Source: Mesoflavibacter zeaxanthinifaciens DSM 18436
GTDB lineage: Bacteria > Bacteroidota > Bacteroidia > Flavobacteriales > Flavobacteriaceae
Direction: 5' to 3'
Assembly (NCBI RefSeq): GCF_000422365.1
Contig: NZ_KE383820.1
Coordinates: forward strand, 1-64,000
DNA length: 64,000 nt
A program made the position numbers and the translations under genes. Shown here piece after piece: positions 57,510-64,000 of the stretch (position 1 is its first letter; each line of letters begins with the position of its first letter). Under the pieces are notes generated by a model. It saw nothing but the letters and a program-made list of their open reading frames with translations, searched no databases and was not told where the DNA came from.

Positions 57510-58235
57510 ATGCAAGACGCTATTGTCATTATACCAACGTATAACGAAGTTGAAAACATAGAAGCAATTATAAAAGCTGTTTTCAATTTAAAAAAAGAGT
57601 TCCATATTTTAGTGGTAGATGATAATTCTCCAGATGGAACTGCAAAAAAAGTACAGCGTCTTCAAGAACACTATCAAGACAAGTTGTTTTTGTCTGTTAG
57701 AAAAGAAAAATCTGGACTAGGAACAGCTTACATACATGGGTTTTATTGGGCTTTAGAAAAAGAATACAATTACATTTTTGAAATGGATGCAGATTTTTCT
57801 CATAACCCAAAAGATTTAGAAAAACTATATAAAGCGTGCCATGTAGATGGTGCAGACATAGCAATAGGATCAAGATATGTTAAAGGTGTAAATGTTGTAA
57901 ATTGGCCATTAGGTCGTATAATCTTATCTTATGGTGCATCATTTTACGTTAGATTTATAACAGGAATGCGTATAAAAGACGCAACAGCAGGTTTTGTATG
58001 TTATAAAAGACAAGTTTTAGAGACACTAGACTTAGAAGATATAAAGTTTGTAGGTTACGCATTTCAAATAGAAATGAAATTTAAAGCATATTTAAAACGT
58101 TTTAAAATCGTAGAAATACCTGTTATTTTTGTAGACAGAATAAAAGGCGAATCTAAATTAAGTTCTAGCATCATATCCGAAGCCATTTTTGGAGTGATTG
58201 CTATGAAAATAAAAAGTATATTTAAAAAGAAATAA
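57510..58235 (+). CDS. Polyprenol-phosphate mannosyltransferase-like glycosyltransferase (GT2)
   Basis: The ATG at 57510 is used, because the TTG at 57486 lies inside the promoter motif. The 241-residue enzyme shows the DPM-synthase signature: AIVIIPTYNEVENIEAII, VVDDNSPDGTA, MDADFSHNPKDL and the IGSRYVKG block, with KFVGYAFQIEMKFKAYL near the end. It should move a sugar (mannose in known relatives) from GDP to a polyprenyl phosphate on the membrane. It heads an operon with dihydroorotase and DUF4296. Confidence 0.92.
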   Translation: MQDAIVIIPTYNEVENIEAIIKAVFNLKKEFHILVVDDNSPDGTAKKVQRLQEHYQDKLFLSVRKEKSGLGTAYIHGFYWALEKEYNYIFEMDADFSHNPKDLEKLYKACHVDGADIAIGSRYVKGVNVVNWPLGRIILSYGASFYVRFITGMRIKDATAGFVCYKRQVLETLDLEDIKFVGYAFQIEMKFKAYLKRFKIVEIPVIFVDRIKGESKLSSSIISEAIFGVIAMKIKSIFKKK

Positions 58236-58241
58236 GGCATT

Positions 58242-59588
58242 ATGCATCAAAAAATCACTTTAATAAAAAATGCAAAAATCGTTAACGAAGGAGAAATCGT
58301 TAATGGAGACATTTTAATAGAAGGCGAAATTATTACAAAAATAGCACCATCTATAAGTCCAAAATCTGCAGATGTTAATGTATTTGATGCAGAAGGACAA
58401 TATGTTTTACCTGGTGCAATAGATGATCAGGTACATTTTAGAGAACCAGGTTTAACCCATAAAGCAAATATAGAAACCGAATCTAGAGCTGCAATTGCTG
58501 GTGGTATTACATCATTTATAGAAATGCCTAACACCAACCCGCAAACTACAACAATAGAAGCGTTAAACGATAAATTTGACCGTGCAGAAAAAACATCTTG
58601 GGCAAACTACTCGTTTATGTTTGGTGGTACAAATGATAATTTAGAAGAAATCCTTAAAGTCAATAAAAAAGAAGTTGCAGGATTAAAATTATTCTTAGGA
58701 TCATCAACAGGAAATATGCTTGTAGATAATCCAGAAGTTTTAGAAAAAATCTTTAAAAGTACAGACCTTTTAATATCTGTACATTGTGAGGACGAAGCTA
58801 CAATCAAAGCCAATTTAGAGATTTATAAAGAGCGTTACGGAGATGATATTCCTGTACACTTTCATCCAATAATTAGAAGTGAAGATGCGTGTTATTTATC
58901 GTCTTCTAAAGCAATAGAATTAGCAAAGAAAACAGGCGCAAGATTACACGTGTTTCACCTATCAACAGGAAAAGAAACCGAGCTGTTTGATAATAGCATA
59001 CCATTAAAGGATAAAAAAATTACTGCCGAAGTTTGTATACATCACCTATGGTTTTGCGATAAAGATTATGACGAAAAAGGAACATTAATTAAATGGAATC
59101 CTGCTGTAAAAACAGAAAAAGATCGTGATCAATTATTAAAGGCGCTTTTAGATGATAAAATAGATGTTATTGCAACAGACCATGCACCTCATACATTTGA
59201 AGAAAAATCTAATGTCTACACAAAAGCACCTTCTGGCGGACCATTAGTACAACACGCTTTACCTGCATTATTAGAAATGCATCATGATGGTGATATTTCA
59301 ATTGAGAAAATTGTAGAAAAGTTTTGCCACAATCCTGCAATCTTATTTGATGTAGAAAAACGAGGTTTTATAAAAGAAGGCTATTACGCAGATTTAGTAA
59401 TAGTTAACTTAAATAACCCTTGGACCGTTAAAAAAGAGAATATTTTATATAAATGTGGTTGGTCTCCGTTTGAAGGTACTACCTTTAAATCTAGGATTAC
59501 CCATACGTTTATAAACGGTGGTTTAGCATACAAAAACTTTAAGTTTTATGATACCAAGTATGCAAAACGATTAACTTTTGATAGATAA
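58242..59588 (+). CDS. pyrC: Dihydroorotase (Bacteroidota type)
   Basis: The 448-residue amidohydrolase has the family motifs DDQVHFREPGLTHK (about 61-74), FIEMPNTNPQTT, KLFLGSSTG with the bridging-lysine region, SVHCEDE, HVFHLST and IATDHAPHTFEEK. It closes carbamoyl-aspartate to dihydroorotate in pyrimidine synthesis. In most relatives the first motif is DxHxH; here Gln63 replaces the first His. I recall this as a Bacteroidota feature. The start is 6 bp after the glycosyltransferase stop. Confidence 0.92.
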   Translation: MHQKITLIKNAKIVNEGEIVNGDILIEGEIITKIAPSISPKSADVNVFDAEGQYVLPGAIDDQVHFREPGLTHKANIETESRAAIAGGITSFIEMPNTNPQTTTIEALNDKFDRAEKTSWANYSFMFGGTNDNLEEILKVNKKEVAGLKLFLGSSTGNMLVDNPEVLEKIFKSTDLLISVHCEDEATIKANLEIYKERYGDDIPVHFHPIIRSEDACYLSSSKAIELAKKTGARLHVFHLSTGKETELFDNSIPLKDKKITAEVCIHHLWFCDKDYDEKGTLIKWNPAVKTEKDRDQLLKALLDDKIDVIATDHAPHTFEEKSNVYTKAPSGGPLVQHALPALLEMHHDGDISIEKIVEKFCHNPAILFDVEKRGFIKEGYYADLVIVNLNNPWTVKKENILYKCGWSPFEGTTFKSRITHTFINGGLAYKNFKFYDTKYAKRLTFDR

Positions 59589-59594
59589 TTTATA

Positions 59595-60035
59595 GTGAAA
59601 CACAGTAGCCTTTTTTACCTTTTAGTTTTGACACTGTTTGTGTCTTGTTATGATATAGAAAAACCAGAAAAACCAAAAGATTTACTCTCTGAAGATAAAA
59701 TGGTTGATGTTTTGGTAGAGATTTCTATTATGTCTTCTGCTAAAGGAATAAATAAGCGTATACTAGAAAATAATGGCATAAAACCAGTTGAGTATATTTA
59801 TAAAAAACATGGCATAGATAGTATGCAATTTGTTAATAGCAACACTTACTATTCTCATGATATAGAAGTCTATGACAAAATTTACGATAAAGTAAAAGAC
59901 AGTGTTACAAAGCTAAGAGATAAGTATAAAGCCATTCAAAATAAAGAAAAGAAAAAAAAGGAAAAGGAGAAAAAAGAGTTAAAGAAAGCAGAGTTAAAAC
60001 TAGACCAAAATCTTATTGAAAAAGAAACTAATTAA
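59595..60035 (+). CDS. DUF4296-family lipoprotein
   Basis: The 146-residue protein starts with GTG and has a lipobox (LTLFVSC, Cys18). The DUF4296 core follows (LLSEDKMVDVLVEISIMSSAKG, YKKHGIDSMQFVNSNTYYSHD). The last 35 residues are a charged Lys/Glu helix (KKKKEKEKKELKKAELK). It starts 6 bp after dihydroorotase, so it shares the transcript. This order (GT2, dihydroorotase, DUF4296) is one I recall from other flavobacteria. Function unknown. Confidence 0.85.
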   Translation: MKHSSLFYLLVLTLFVSCYDIEKPEKPKDLLSEDKMVDVLVEISIMSSAKGINKRILENNGIKPVEYIYKKHGIDSMQFVNSNTYYSHDIEVYDKIYDKVKDSVTKLRDKYKAIQNKEKKKKEKEKKELKKAELKLDQNLIEKETN

Positions 60036-60045
60036 GTTTTAAACT

Positions 60046-61056
60046 TTACTTTAAATCGTTTTTAAATAAACTAGTCGTAGTCTTTATACTTTTATCTATT
60101 GGTAAAAATTCAAAACCTATAGCGTCTTTAATTTTATTATTACTGTAAATAGTTGTTGTAACTGCGCTATTTGCGGTTTGCTTAGATAAGACTCTACGTT
60201 TTTTAGTTAATTTATGTTTTAGCCAATCCAAACGCCAAGCAATATTTAACAACCAAGGTTTAGCTTCTTTTTGTGGCGGTTTTACACCTAAGTAATTAGC
60301 GGTTTTGGTAAAAAAATCTTTAAAAGATAAGTTTTCAGAAACTAGAATATAGCGTTCGTTTTTTACATCGCTTTTTACAAGTTGTATCATTGCTTTTACA
60401 ACATCATTAACATCAACATATCCTGTAGATCCTGTGGTGTAATATTTTAGTCCGTTGTAAATCATTTTTATTAAACTGCCACTACCGTAGCGCCAAATAC
60501 CAGGTCCAATAATAACACCAGGATTAACAATTACAGCGTCCAAACCTTCTTGTGTACCGCGCCAAACTTCAAGTTCTGCACCATATTTAGTAATGGCATA
60601 AACGCTGTTATCAATTTCTTTATTCCATTCGGTTTCTTCAGTAATAGCCTTGTTGTTTAAAGAAGCGCCTAAAGCAGCAATAGAGCTAACGTAACATAGT
60701 TTTTCAACTTTATGATCAATACAAAAGTTAACAATATTTGCGGTACCTTTTATATTTGTCTTTTGCAACAAATTAAACTTATCAGGTTCAAAACTTACAA
60801 ATGCGGCGCAATGGTACACGTGTGTTATGTCTTTAAAAGCTTCGGTAAGTTGTGGTATATTGTTTAGATCTGCTTTAACCCATTCAATAGTATCAAATAA
60901 AGCGTCTGCATTGTTGGTATAATAGCCAAAAATACGTTTAACGGTATCAAATTTTTTTTCATTTCTATAAATCGCACGTATTGGCTGGTTTTCATTTAAT
61001 AAATGAAACAACAAATGTGCGCCAACTAATCCCGTTCCTCCTGTGACTAAAATCAT
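60046..61056 (-). CDS. NAD-dependent epimerase/dehydratase family protein (extended SDR)
   Basis: The 336-residue protein has the nucleotide loop VTGGTGLVGAHLL at the N-terminus and the active-site YAITKYGAE (YxxxK). VNPGVIIGPGIW and YVDVNDVVKAM follow in the usual SDR order. It belongs to the dihydroflavonol-4-reductase-like/epimerase group. The substrate cannot be named. It converges on DUF4296 with 10 bp between stops and diverges from tyrS. Confidence 0.9.
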   Translation of the reverse strand: MILVTGGTGLVGAHLLFHLLNENQPIRAIYRNEKKFDTVKRIFGYYTNNADALFDTIEWVKADLNNIPQLTEAFKDITHVYHCAAFVSFEPDKFNLLQKTNIKGTANIVNFCIDHKVEKLCYVSSIAALGASLNNKAITEETEWNKEIDNSVYAITKYGAELEVWRGTQEGLDAVIVNPGVIIGPGIWRYGSGSLIKMIYNGLKYYTTGSTGYVDVNDVVKAMIQLVKSDVKNERYILVSENLSFKDFFTKTANYLGVKPPQKEAKPWLLNIAWRLDWLKHKLTKKRRVLSKQTANSAVTTTIYSNNKIKDAIGFEFLPIDKSIKTTTSLFKNDLK

Positions 61057-61108
61057 GTTACTAAAGTAATAAATATAAGATATTGTACAGATTTTATGGC
61101 ACTATTTT

Positions 61109-61116
61109 TATCTTTG
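61109..61116 (+). promoter_or_regulatory. -7 element of tyrS promoter
   Basis: TATCTTTG matches TAnnTTTG, 27 bp before the tyrS ATG. Confidence 0.65.
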
Positions 61117-61143
61117 TGGCTTCATTAAATAAAATAATTTAAG

Positions 61144-62454
61144 ATGGCAAACGCACTTGTAGAAGAATTACGTTGGAGAGGTATGGTACACGACATCATG
61201 CCTGGAACAGAAGAGCAACTTGATAAAGAAATGACTACTGCTTATATAGGATTTGATCCAACATCAGATTCTTTACATATAGGTAGTTTAGTGCCAATTA
61301 TTTTGTTAGTGCATTTAAAAAAAGCAGGTCATAAACCAATTGCTTTAGTTGGTGGTGCAACGGGTATGATTGGTGATCCTTCTGGTAAAAGTGACGAGCG
61401 TAACTTATTAGACGAAGCAACACTAAACCATAATGTAGCTGGTATTAAAAGTGTATTGTCTCGCTTTTTAGATTTTAACTCTACAGAAAAAAACGCACCA
61501 GTTTTAGTTAATAACTATGACTGGATGAAAAACTTTAGCTTTATAGATTTTGCACGTGATGTTGGTAAGCGTATTACCGTAAACTACATGATGGCAAAAG
61601 ACTCTGTAAAAAAGCGTTTTAGTGGCGAAGAAGGTAGCGTTGGTATGAGCTTTACCGAGTTTACTTACCAATTAATCCAAGGGTACGATTTTTACCATTT
61701 ACACAAAACCTTAAATTGTAAATTACAAATGGGTGGAAGTGACCAATGGGGAAACATAACTACAGGAACAGAACTTGTTAGACGTATGAATGTTGGCGAC
61801 GATACCGCAAAAGCATACGCTATGACTTGCCCATTAATTACTAAAGCAGACGGATCTAAATTTGGTAAAAGTGAAGGTGGTAACGTATGGTTAGATGCCG
61901 ATAAAACTAGCGTGTATAAATTCTACCAGTTTTGGTTAAATACTACAGATGAAGATGCAGAAAAGTACATTAAAATCTTTACGTTTTTAGATAAAGACAC
62001 GATAGATACTTTAATTGCAGAACATAAAGAAAACCCTGGTTTTAGAGCTTTACAGAAAAAGTTAGCTGAAGAGGTAACAACCTTTGTACACAGTAAAGAG
62101 GAATATGAAAATGCAGTAAAAGCATCTCAAATCCTTTTTAGTAAAGACTTTAAAAACGATATCAAACAACTAAACGAAAGTTTATTTTTAGATGTTTTTG
62201 AAGGTGTGCCACAAGCTGAGGTAAGTAAAGATAAAATAGACGCTGGTTTAGATATGATTGCAGCACTGTCTGCCGAGACTAACTTTTTAGCAAGTAATGG
62301 CGAAGCACGTCGTGCGTTAAAAGAAAACTCGGTAGCTGTTAATAAAGACAAAGTTGCTGAAGATTATACCATAACGACAGAAGATCTAATTAACGATAAG
62401 TATGTTGTAATTAATAGAGGTAAGAAAAAGACCTTTATTATAAAAGTGATTTAA
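61144..62454 (+). CDS. tyrS: Tyrosyl-tRNA synthetase
   Basis: The 436-residue class I synthetase has the HIGH-like motif [10 protein letters not shown], the tyrosine pocket ([25 protein letters not shown]) and the KMSKS-like [10 protein letters not shown]. An alpha-helical domain and a C-terminal S4-type RNA-binding domain (about 370-436: [18 protein letters not shown]) complete it. Length and order are normal. It is a single-gene unit; downstream are a palindromic repeat and a terminator. Confidence 0.98.
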   Translation: MANALVEELRWRGMVHDIMPGTEEQLDKEMTTAYIGFDPTSDSLHIGSLVPIILLVHLKKAGHKPIALVGGATGMIGDPSGKSDERNLLDEATLNHNVAGIKSVLSRFLDFNSTEKNAPVLVNNYDWMKNFSFIDFARDVGKRITVNYMMAKDSVKKRFSGEEGSVGMSFTEFTYQLIQGYDFYHLHKTLNCKLQMGGSDQWGNITTGTELVRRMNVGDDTAKAYAMTCPLITKADGSKFGKSEGGNVWLDADKTSVYKFYQFWLNTTDEDAEKYIKIFTFLDKDTIDTLIAEHKENPGFRALQKKLAEEVTTFVHSKEEYENAVKASQILFSKDFKNDIKQLNESLFLDVFEGVPQAEVSKDKIDAGLDMIAALSAETNFLASNGEARRALKENSVAVNKDKVAEDYTITTEDLINDKYVVINRGKKKTFIIKVI

Positions 62455-62456
62455 TT

Positions 62457-62524
62457 GTCGCTTTGAGCGCAGTCGAGAAGTTTTGAATAAATTAAAGAAA
62501 GGTCTCGACTACGCTAGACCTGAC
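62457..62524. repeat. 68-bp palindromic repeat (GTCGCTTTGAGCGCAGTCGAGA type)
   Basis: The 22-bp ends (62457-62478 and 62503-62524) are inverted repeats with 16 of 22 positions pairing, including TCGAGA/TCTCGA. It resembles dispersed repeats I recall from many flavobacterial genomes. Confidence 0.6.
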
Positions 62525-62552
62525 ACTATACTTAAAAAATATAAATAAAATT

Positions 62553-62591
62553 AAAAGCCTGTTTTCAAAAATTTGAAAACAGGCTTTTTTT
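62553..62591. terminator. Terminator between tyrS and the LuxE-like gene
   Basis: AAAAGCCTGTTTTCAAA pairs with its near-perfect complement, followed by TTTTTTT. The A-run allows use from the other strand. Confidence 0.88.
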
Positions 62592-62664
62592 ACAAAAATT
62601 AGCTAATCAACTAAATCTAATTTTTCTTTTTCGTTTATAGTTTGTCGTATGTGGTAACTTGTCC

Positions 62665-63645
62665 TTACAACACCATTAGATTACAACCTCTAATATCACT
62701 ATTATCAAAACGACCAATAACCTCAAAGCTACCGTTATTAAGTGGTTTGCCTAAGTCTTGCGTTGCAATAAAAGCACAAGAGTTTATATTAGCTAAATCT
62801 ATAACATTAATGCCTCCTGTTTTTTTGGTGTCAAAAACGGTTAAAGCATCTTCTGTATCTCTAGTTAAAATTTTCATCCAAGGTGGACAGTTAAACACAC
62901 CGTTACCCTTAGAATACGCTTGACTTAAAAGTTCGGTCATGCCATATTCGCTATGTATTTGGTCAACACCAAAACCAGATTTTAAAAGTTGGTGTAACTC
63001 TTCTCTAATTATTTCTTTGCGTTTACCTTTCATACCACCAGTTTCCATAATAATGGTATTATTAAGGTTGAATTGATAACGCTCTACCAAATCTAAAAGT
63101 GCAAAAGACACGCCAATTAGTAGTGTTTTTTTACCTTCATTTTCAAGTTGAAGTAAAGTGTCTTTTAATTCGTCTAAATTATTTAAATAAAATCCGCTTT
63201 TAGGCTGTTTAGAGTCTTTAATTAAATGATCTACCATATAGACTAAAGACGAACCTTCGCGTTCTAAATAATTAGGTAATAACGCCAAGATGGTATAATC
63301 TTCTACATTACCATAAAAATGTGCAAATCCTTTTTTAAAACTATCTTCGTAAACCTTTAAATTGGTAACATGGTGTTTACTTGTTATTTGTCCTGTAGTA
63401 CCACTACTAGAAAAAGTAATTTCGGTTGGTGTGTTAGCGCTTAAAACGTCGTGCGATTTAAAAAACTGAATAGGTAAAAACGGTATTTGATGTAGTGCTG
63501 TAACATCACTTGGGTTTTTGTACAATAAATCACAAAAAGAACGATACACGTTATTATTTTCGTACTGAAATTTAAACACGTTTAAAGCATGTGTTTTAAA
63601 CGCCTCTTCTGTAGTAATGTTAAAGATGTCTTTTGTATTTATCAT
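62665..63645 (-). CDS. LuxE-like acyl-protein synthetase / acyltransferase
   Basis: The ATG at 63645 (MINTKDIFNITTEEAFKTHAL) is preferred over an upstream frame at 63690. The 326-residue protein has the LuxE/adenylating signature FSSSGTTGQITSKHHV. LLALPNYLEREGSSLVYM-like and SEYGMTELLSQAYS blocks follow, as in acyl-activating enzymes of the LuxE group. It may activate an acid or transfer an acyl group. In flavobacteria it is not linked to light production. A -7 motif lies just before the start, so the message would be almost leaderless. Confidence 0.85.
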   Translation of the reverse strand: MINTKDIFNITTEEAFKTHALNVFKFQYENNNVYRSFCDLLYKNPSDVTALHQIPFLPIQFFKSHDVLSANTPTEITFSSSGTTGQITSKHHVTNLKVYEDSFKKGFAHFYGNVEDYTILALLPNYLEREGSSLVYMVDHLIKDSKQPKSGFYLNNLDELKDTLLQLENEGKKTLLIGVSFALLDLVERYQFNLNNTIIMETGGMKGKRKEIIREELHQLLKSGFGVDQIHSEYGMTELLSQAYSKGNGVFNCPPWMKILTRDTEDALTVFDTKKTGGINVIDLANINSCAFIATQDLGKPLNNGSFEVIGRFDNSDIRGCNLMVL

Positions 63646-63652
63646 AGGATTA

Positions 63653-63660
63653 CAAAAGTA
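63653..63660 (-). promoter_or_regulatory. -7 element of the LuxE-like gene promoter
   Basis: On the minus strand TACTTTTG matches TAnnTTTG, only 8 bp before the ATG at 63645. Confidence 0.5.
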
Positions 63661-63670
63661 TAGAAAATAA

Positions 63671-63697
63671 AAAAGCGTTGCCAATAGCAACGCTTTT
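63671..63697 (-). terminator. Terminator of the T9SS-sorted protein gene
   Basis: AAAAGCGTTGC/GCAACGCTTTT, an 11-bp perfect stem with a 5-nt loop and A's on the minus-strand exit side. Confidence 0.82.
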
Positions 63698-63718
63698 AAA
63701 ATTTATATCAAATAAGGA

Positions 63719-64000
63719 TTACTCTATAACTAATTTTTTAGTCGTTGATGCTCCGTTTTGCTCTATGTTTAATAAGTACATACCAGCTTTTAAGTTAGAT
63801 ACGTTTAAACGGTTAGTCGTTAATGTTTGTTTAACAACTTGTTTACCTAAAACATCAAAAACTGTTACGTTAATAGCATCGTTAGATGTAGTTTTAATGT
63901 TAACAAAACCGTTTGTTACAGGGTTTGGATATACAGAAAATTCTGCAGTTTCAAAGTTTTTGTTTGAAAGAGTTGAAGCATCAGTCCAAGAAAATTGATC
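63719..64000 (-). CDS. T9SS type A sorting domain protein, C-terminal part (truncated by window)
   Basis: The frame is open to the window end; only the last 93 residues are seen. They form a type IX secretion C-terminal signal: EFSVYPNPVTNGFVNIKT, TVFDVLGKQVVKQTL, LNVSNLKAGMYLLNIE and a terminal KKLVIE. The linker before it is Ser/Asn-rich. The full protein should be exported and anchored at the cell surface by the T9SS, to which gldD and gldE in this window contribute. The passenger domain is unknown. Confidence 0.92.
   Translation of the reverse strand, partial: DQFSWTDASTLSNKNFETAEFSVYPNPVTNGFVNIKTTSNDAINVTVFDVLGKQVVKQTLTTNRLNVSNLKAGMYLLNIEQNGASTTKKLVIE

Noticed and set aside
62642-62923. 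93-residue plus-strand frame opposite the LuxE-like gene
   Set aside because: Antisense shadow of a well-supported gene; Ser/Leu-rich translation typical of such shadows.
63678-63998. 106-residue plus-strand frame at the window end
   Set aside because: The opposite strand gives a clear T9SS sorting domain with its own terminator.
1-64000. CRISPR arrays, tRNA or rRNA genes, prophage or toxin-antitoxin modules
   Set aside because: No regularly spaced repeats, cloverleaf-like segments, phage genes or paired small toxin-like genes were found by reading both strands.

Overview
The window is chromosomal DNA of a member of the Flavobacteriaceae (Bacteroidota), most likely marine. The evidence is: low G+C throughout; about ten exact matches to the Bacteroidota sigma-A -7 motif TAnnTTTG and almost no Shine-Dalgarno sequences; the gliding genes gldE and gldD; a type IX secretion (T9SS) C-terminal domain; several TonB-dependent receptors (TBDRs) with carboxypeptidase-like N-termini; and many Bacteroidota-restricted DUF proteins (DUF3098, DUF3127, DUF4199, DUF4271, DUF4296, DUF4301). 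I see no rRNA, tRNA, CRISPR array, insertion sequence or prophage. The genus cannot be fixed from this window.

Layout. 1-8.7 kb: OmpA-family fragment, RNase G, a 30-residue basic protein, HU, then the mutY-ssb-gldE-gldD run, an esterase, a Cys-rich heavy-metal-binding lipoprotein and an EamA transporter. 8.7-14 kb: a two-gene M16 peptidase pair (one catalytic, one degenerate), DUF4199, and ribosomal proteins L21 (with a helix-hairpin-helix extension) and L27. 14-18 kb: TBDR plus beta-propeller phytase, overlapping by 1 bp, a phytate-scavenging pair. 18-26.8 kb: ahcY, then a tight run of PPTase, heptaprenylglyceryl-phosphate synthase, a small thiamine-binding-like protein, a PnuC/PnuT transporter, a NadR-like kinase, DUF4301 and an ArfB-like release factor. 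A TPP riboswitch follows, controlling a TBDR probably for thiamine. 26.8-35.6 kb: mixed housekeeping (greA with a structured leader, HIT, histidine kinase, flavin reductase, DUF3127 with an SSB-like tail, aat, tag, thioredoxin-like, TonB-like, truB, uppP).

35.65-43.7 kb is the most interesting region: a LacI regulator divergent from a TBDR, then a GH63-type hydrolase, a sodium/solute symporter and a glycerate kinase. A GH63 mannosyl-/glucosylglycerate-hydrolase-like enzyme beside a glycerate kinase and a full import route suggests a dedicated system for eating glycosylglycerate compatible solutes (mannosylglycerate of red algae, or glucosylglycerate of cyanobacteria). It sits as a block between uppP-truB and DUF3098-ftsX, genes I recall as usually adjacent in this family.

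43.7-64 kb: DUF3098, a 47-residue membrane peptide, ftsX, leuS with an unusual AT-rich insertion, alanine dehydrogenase, a zinc metallopeptidase, a Bax-inhibitor-like protein, an Lrp/AsnC regulator, saccharopine dehydrogenase, DUF423, pckA, hemD-DUF4271, a GT2-dihydroorotase-DUF4296 operon, an epimerase, tyrS, a LuxE-like protein and a cut-off T9SS substrate. Intergenic gaps here hold several families of small palindromic repeats. Notable is a pair of 95-bp elements in opposite orientation around the Lrp/AsnC gene, sharing conserved ends and a base-pair-compensated 9-bp hairpin.
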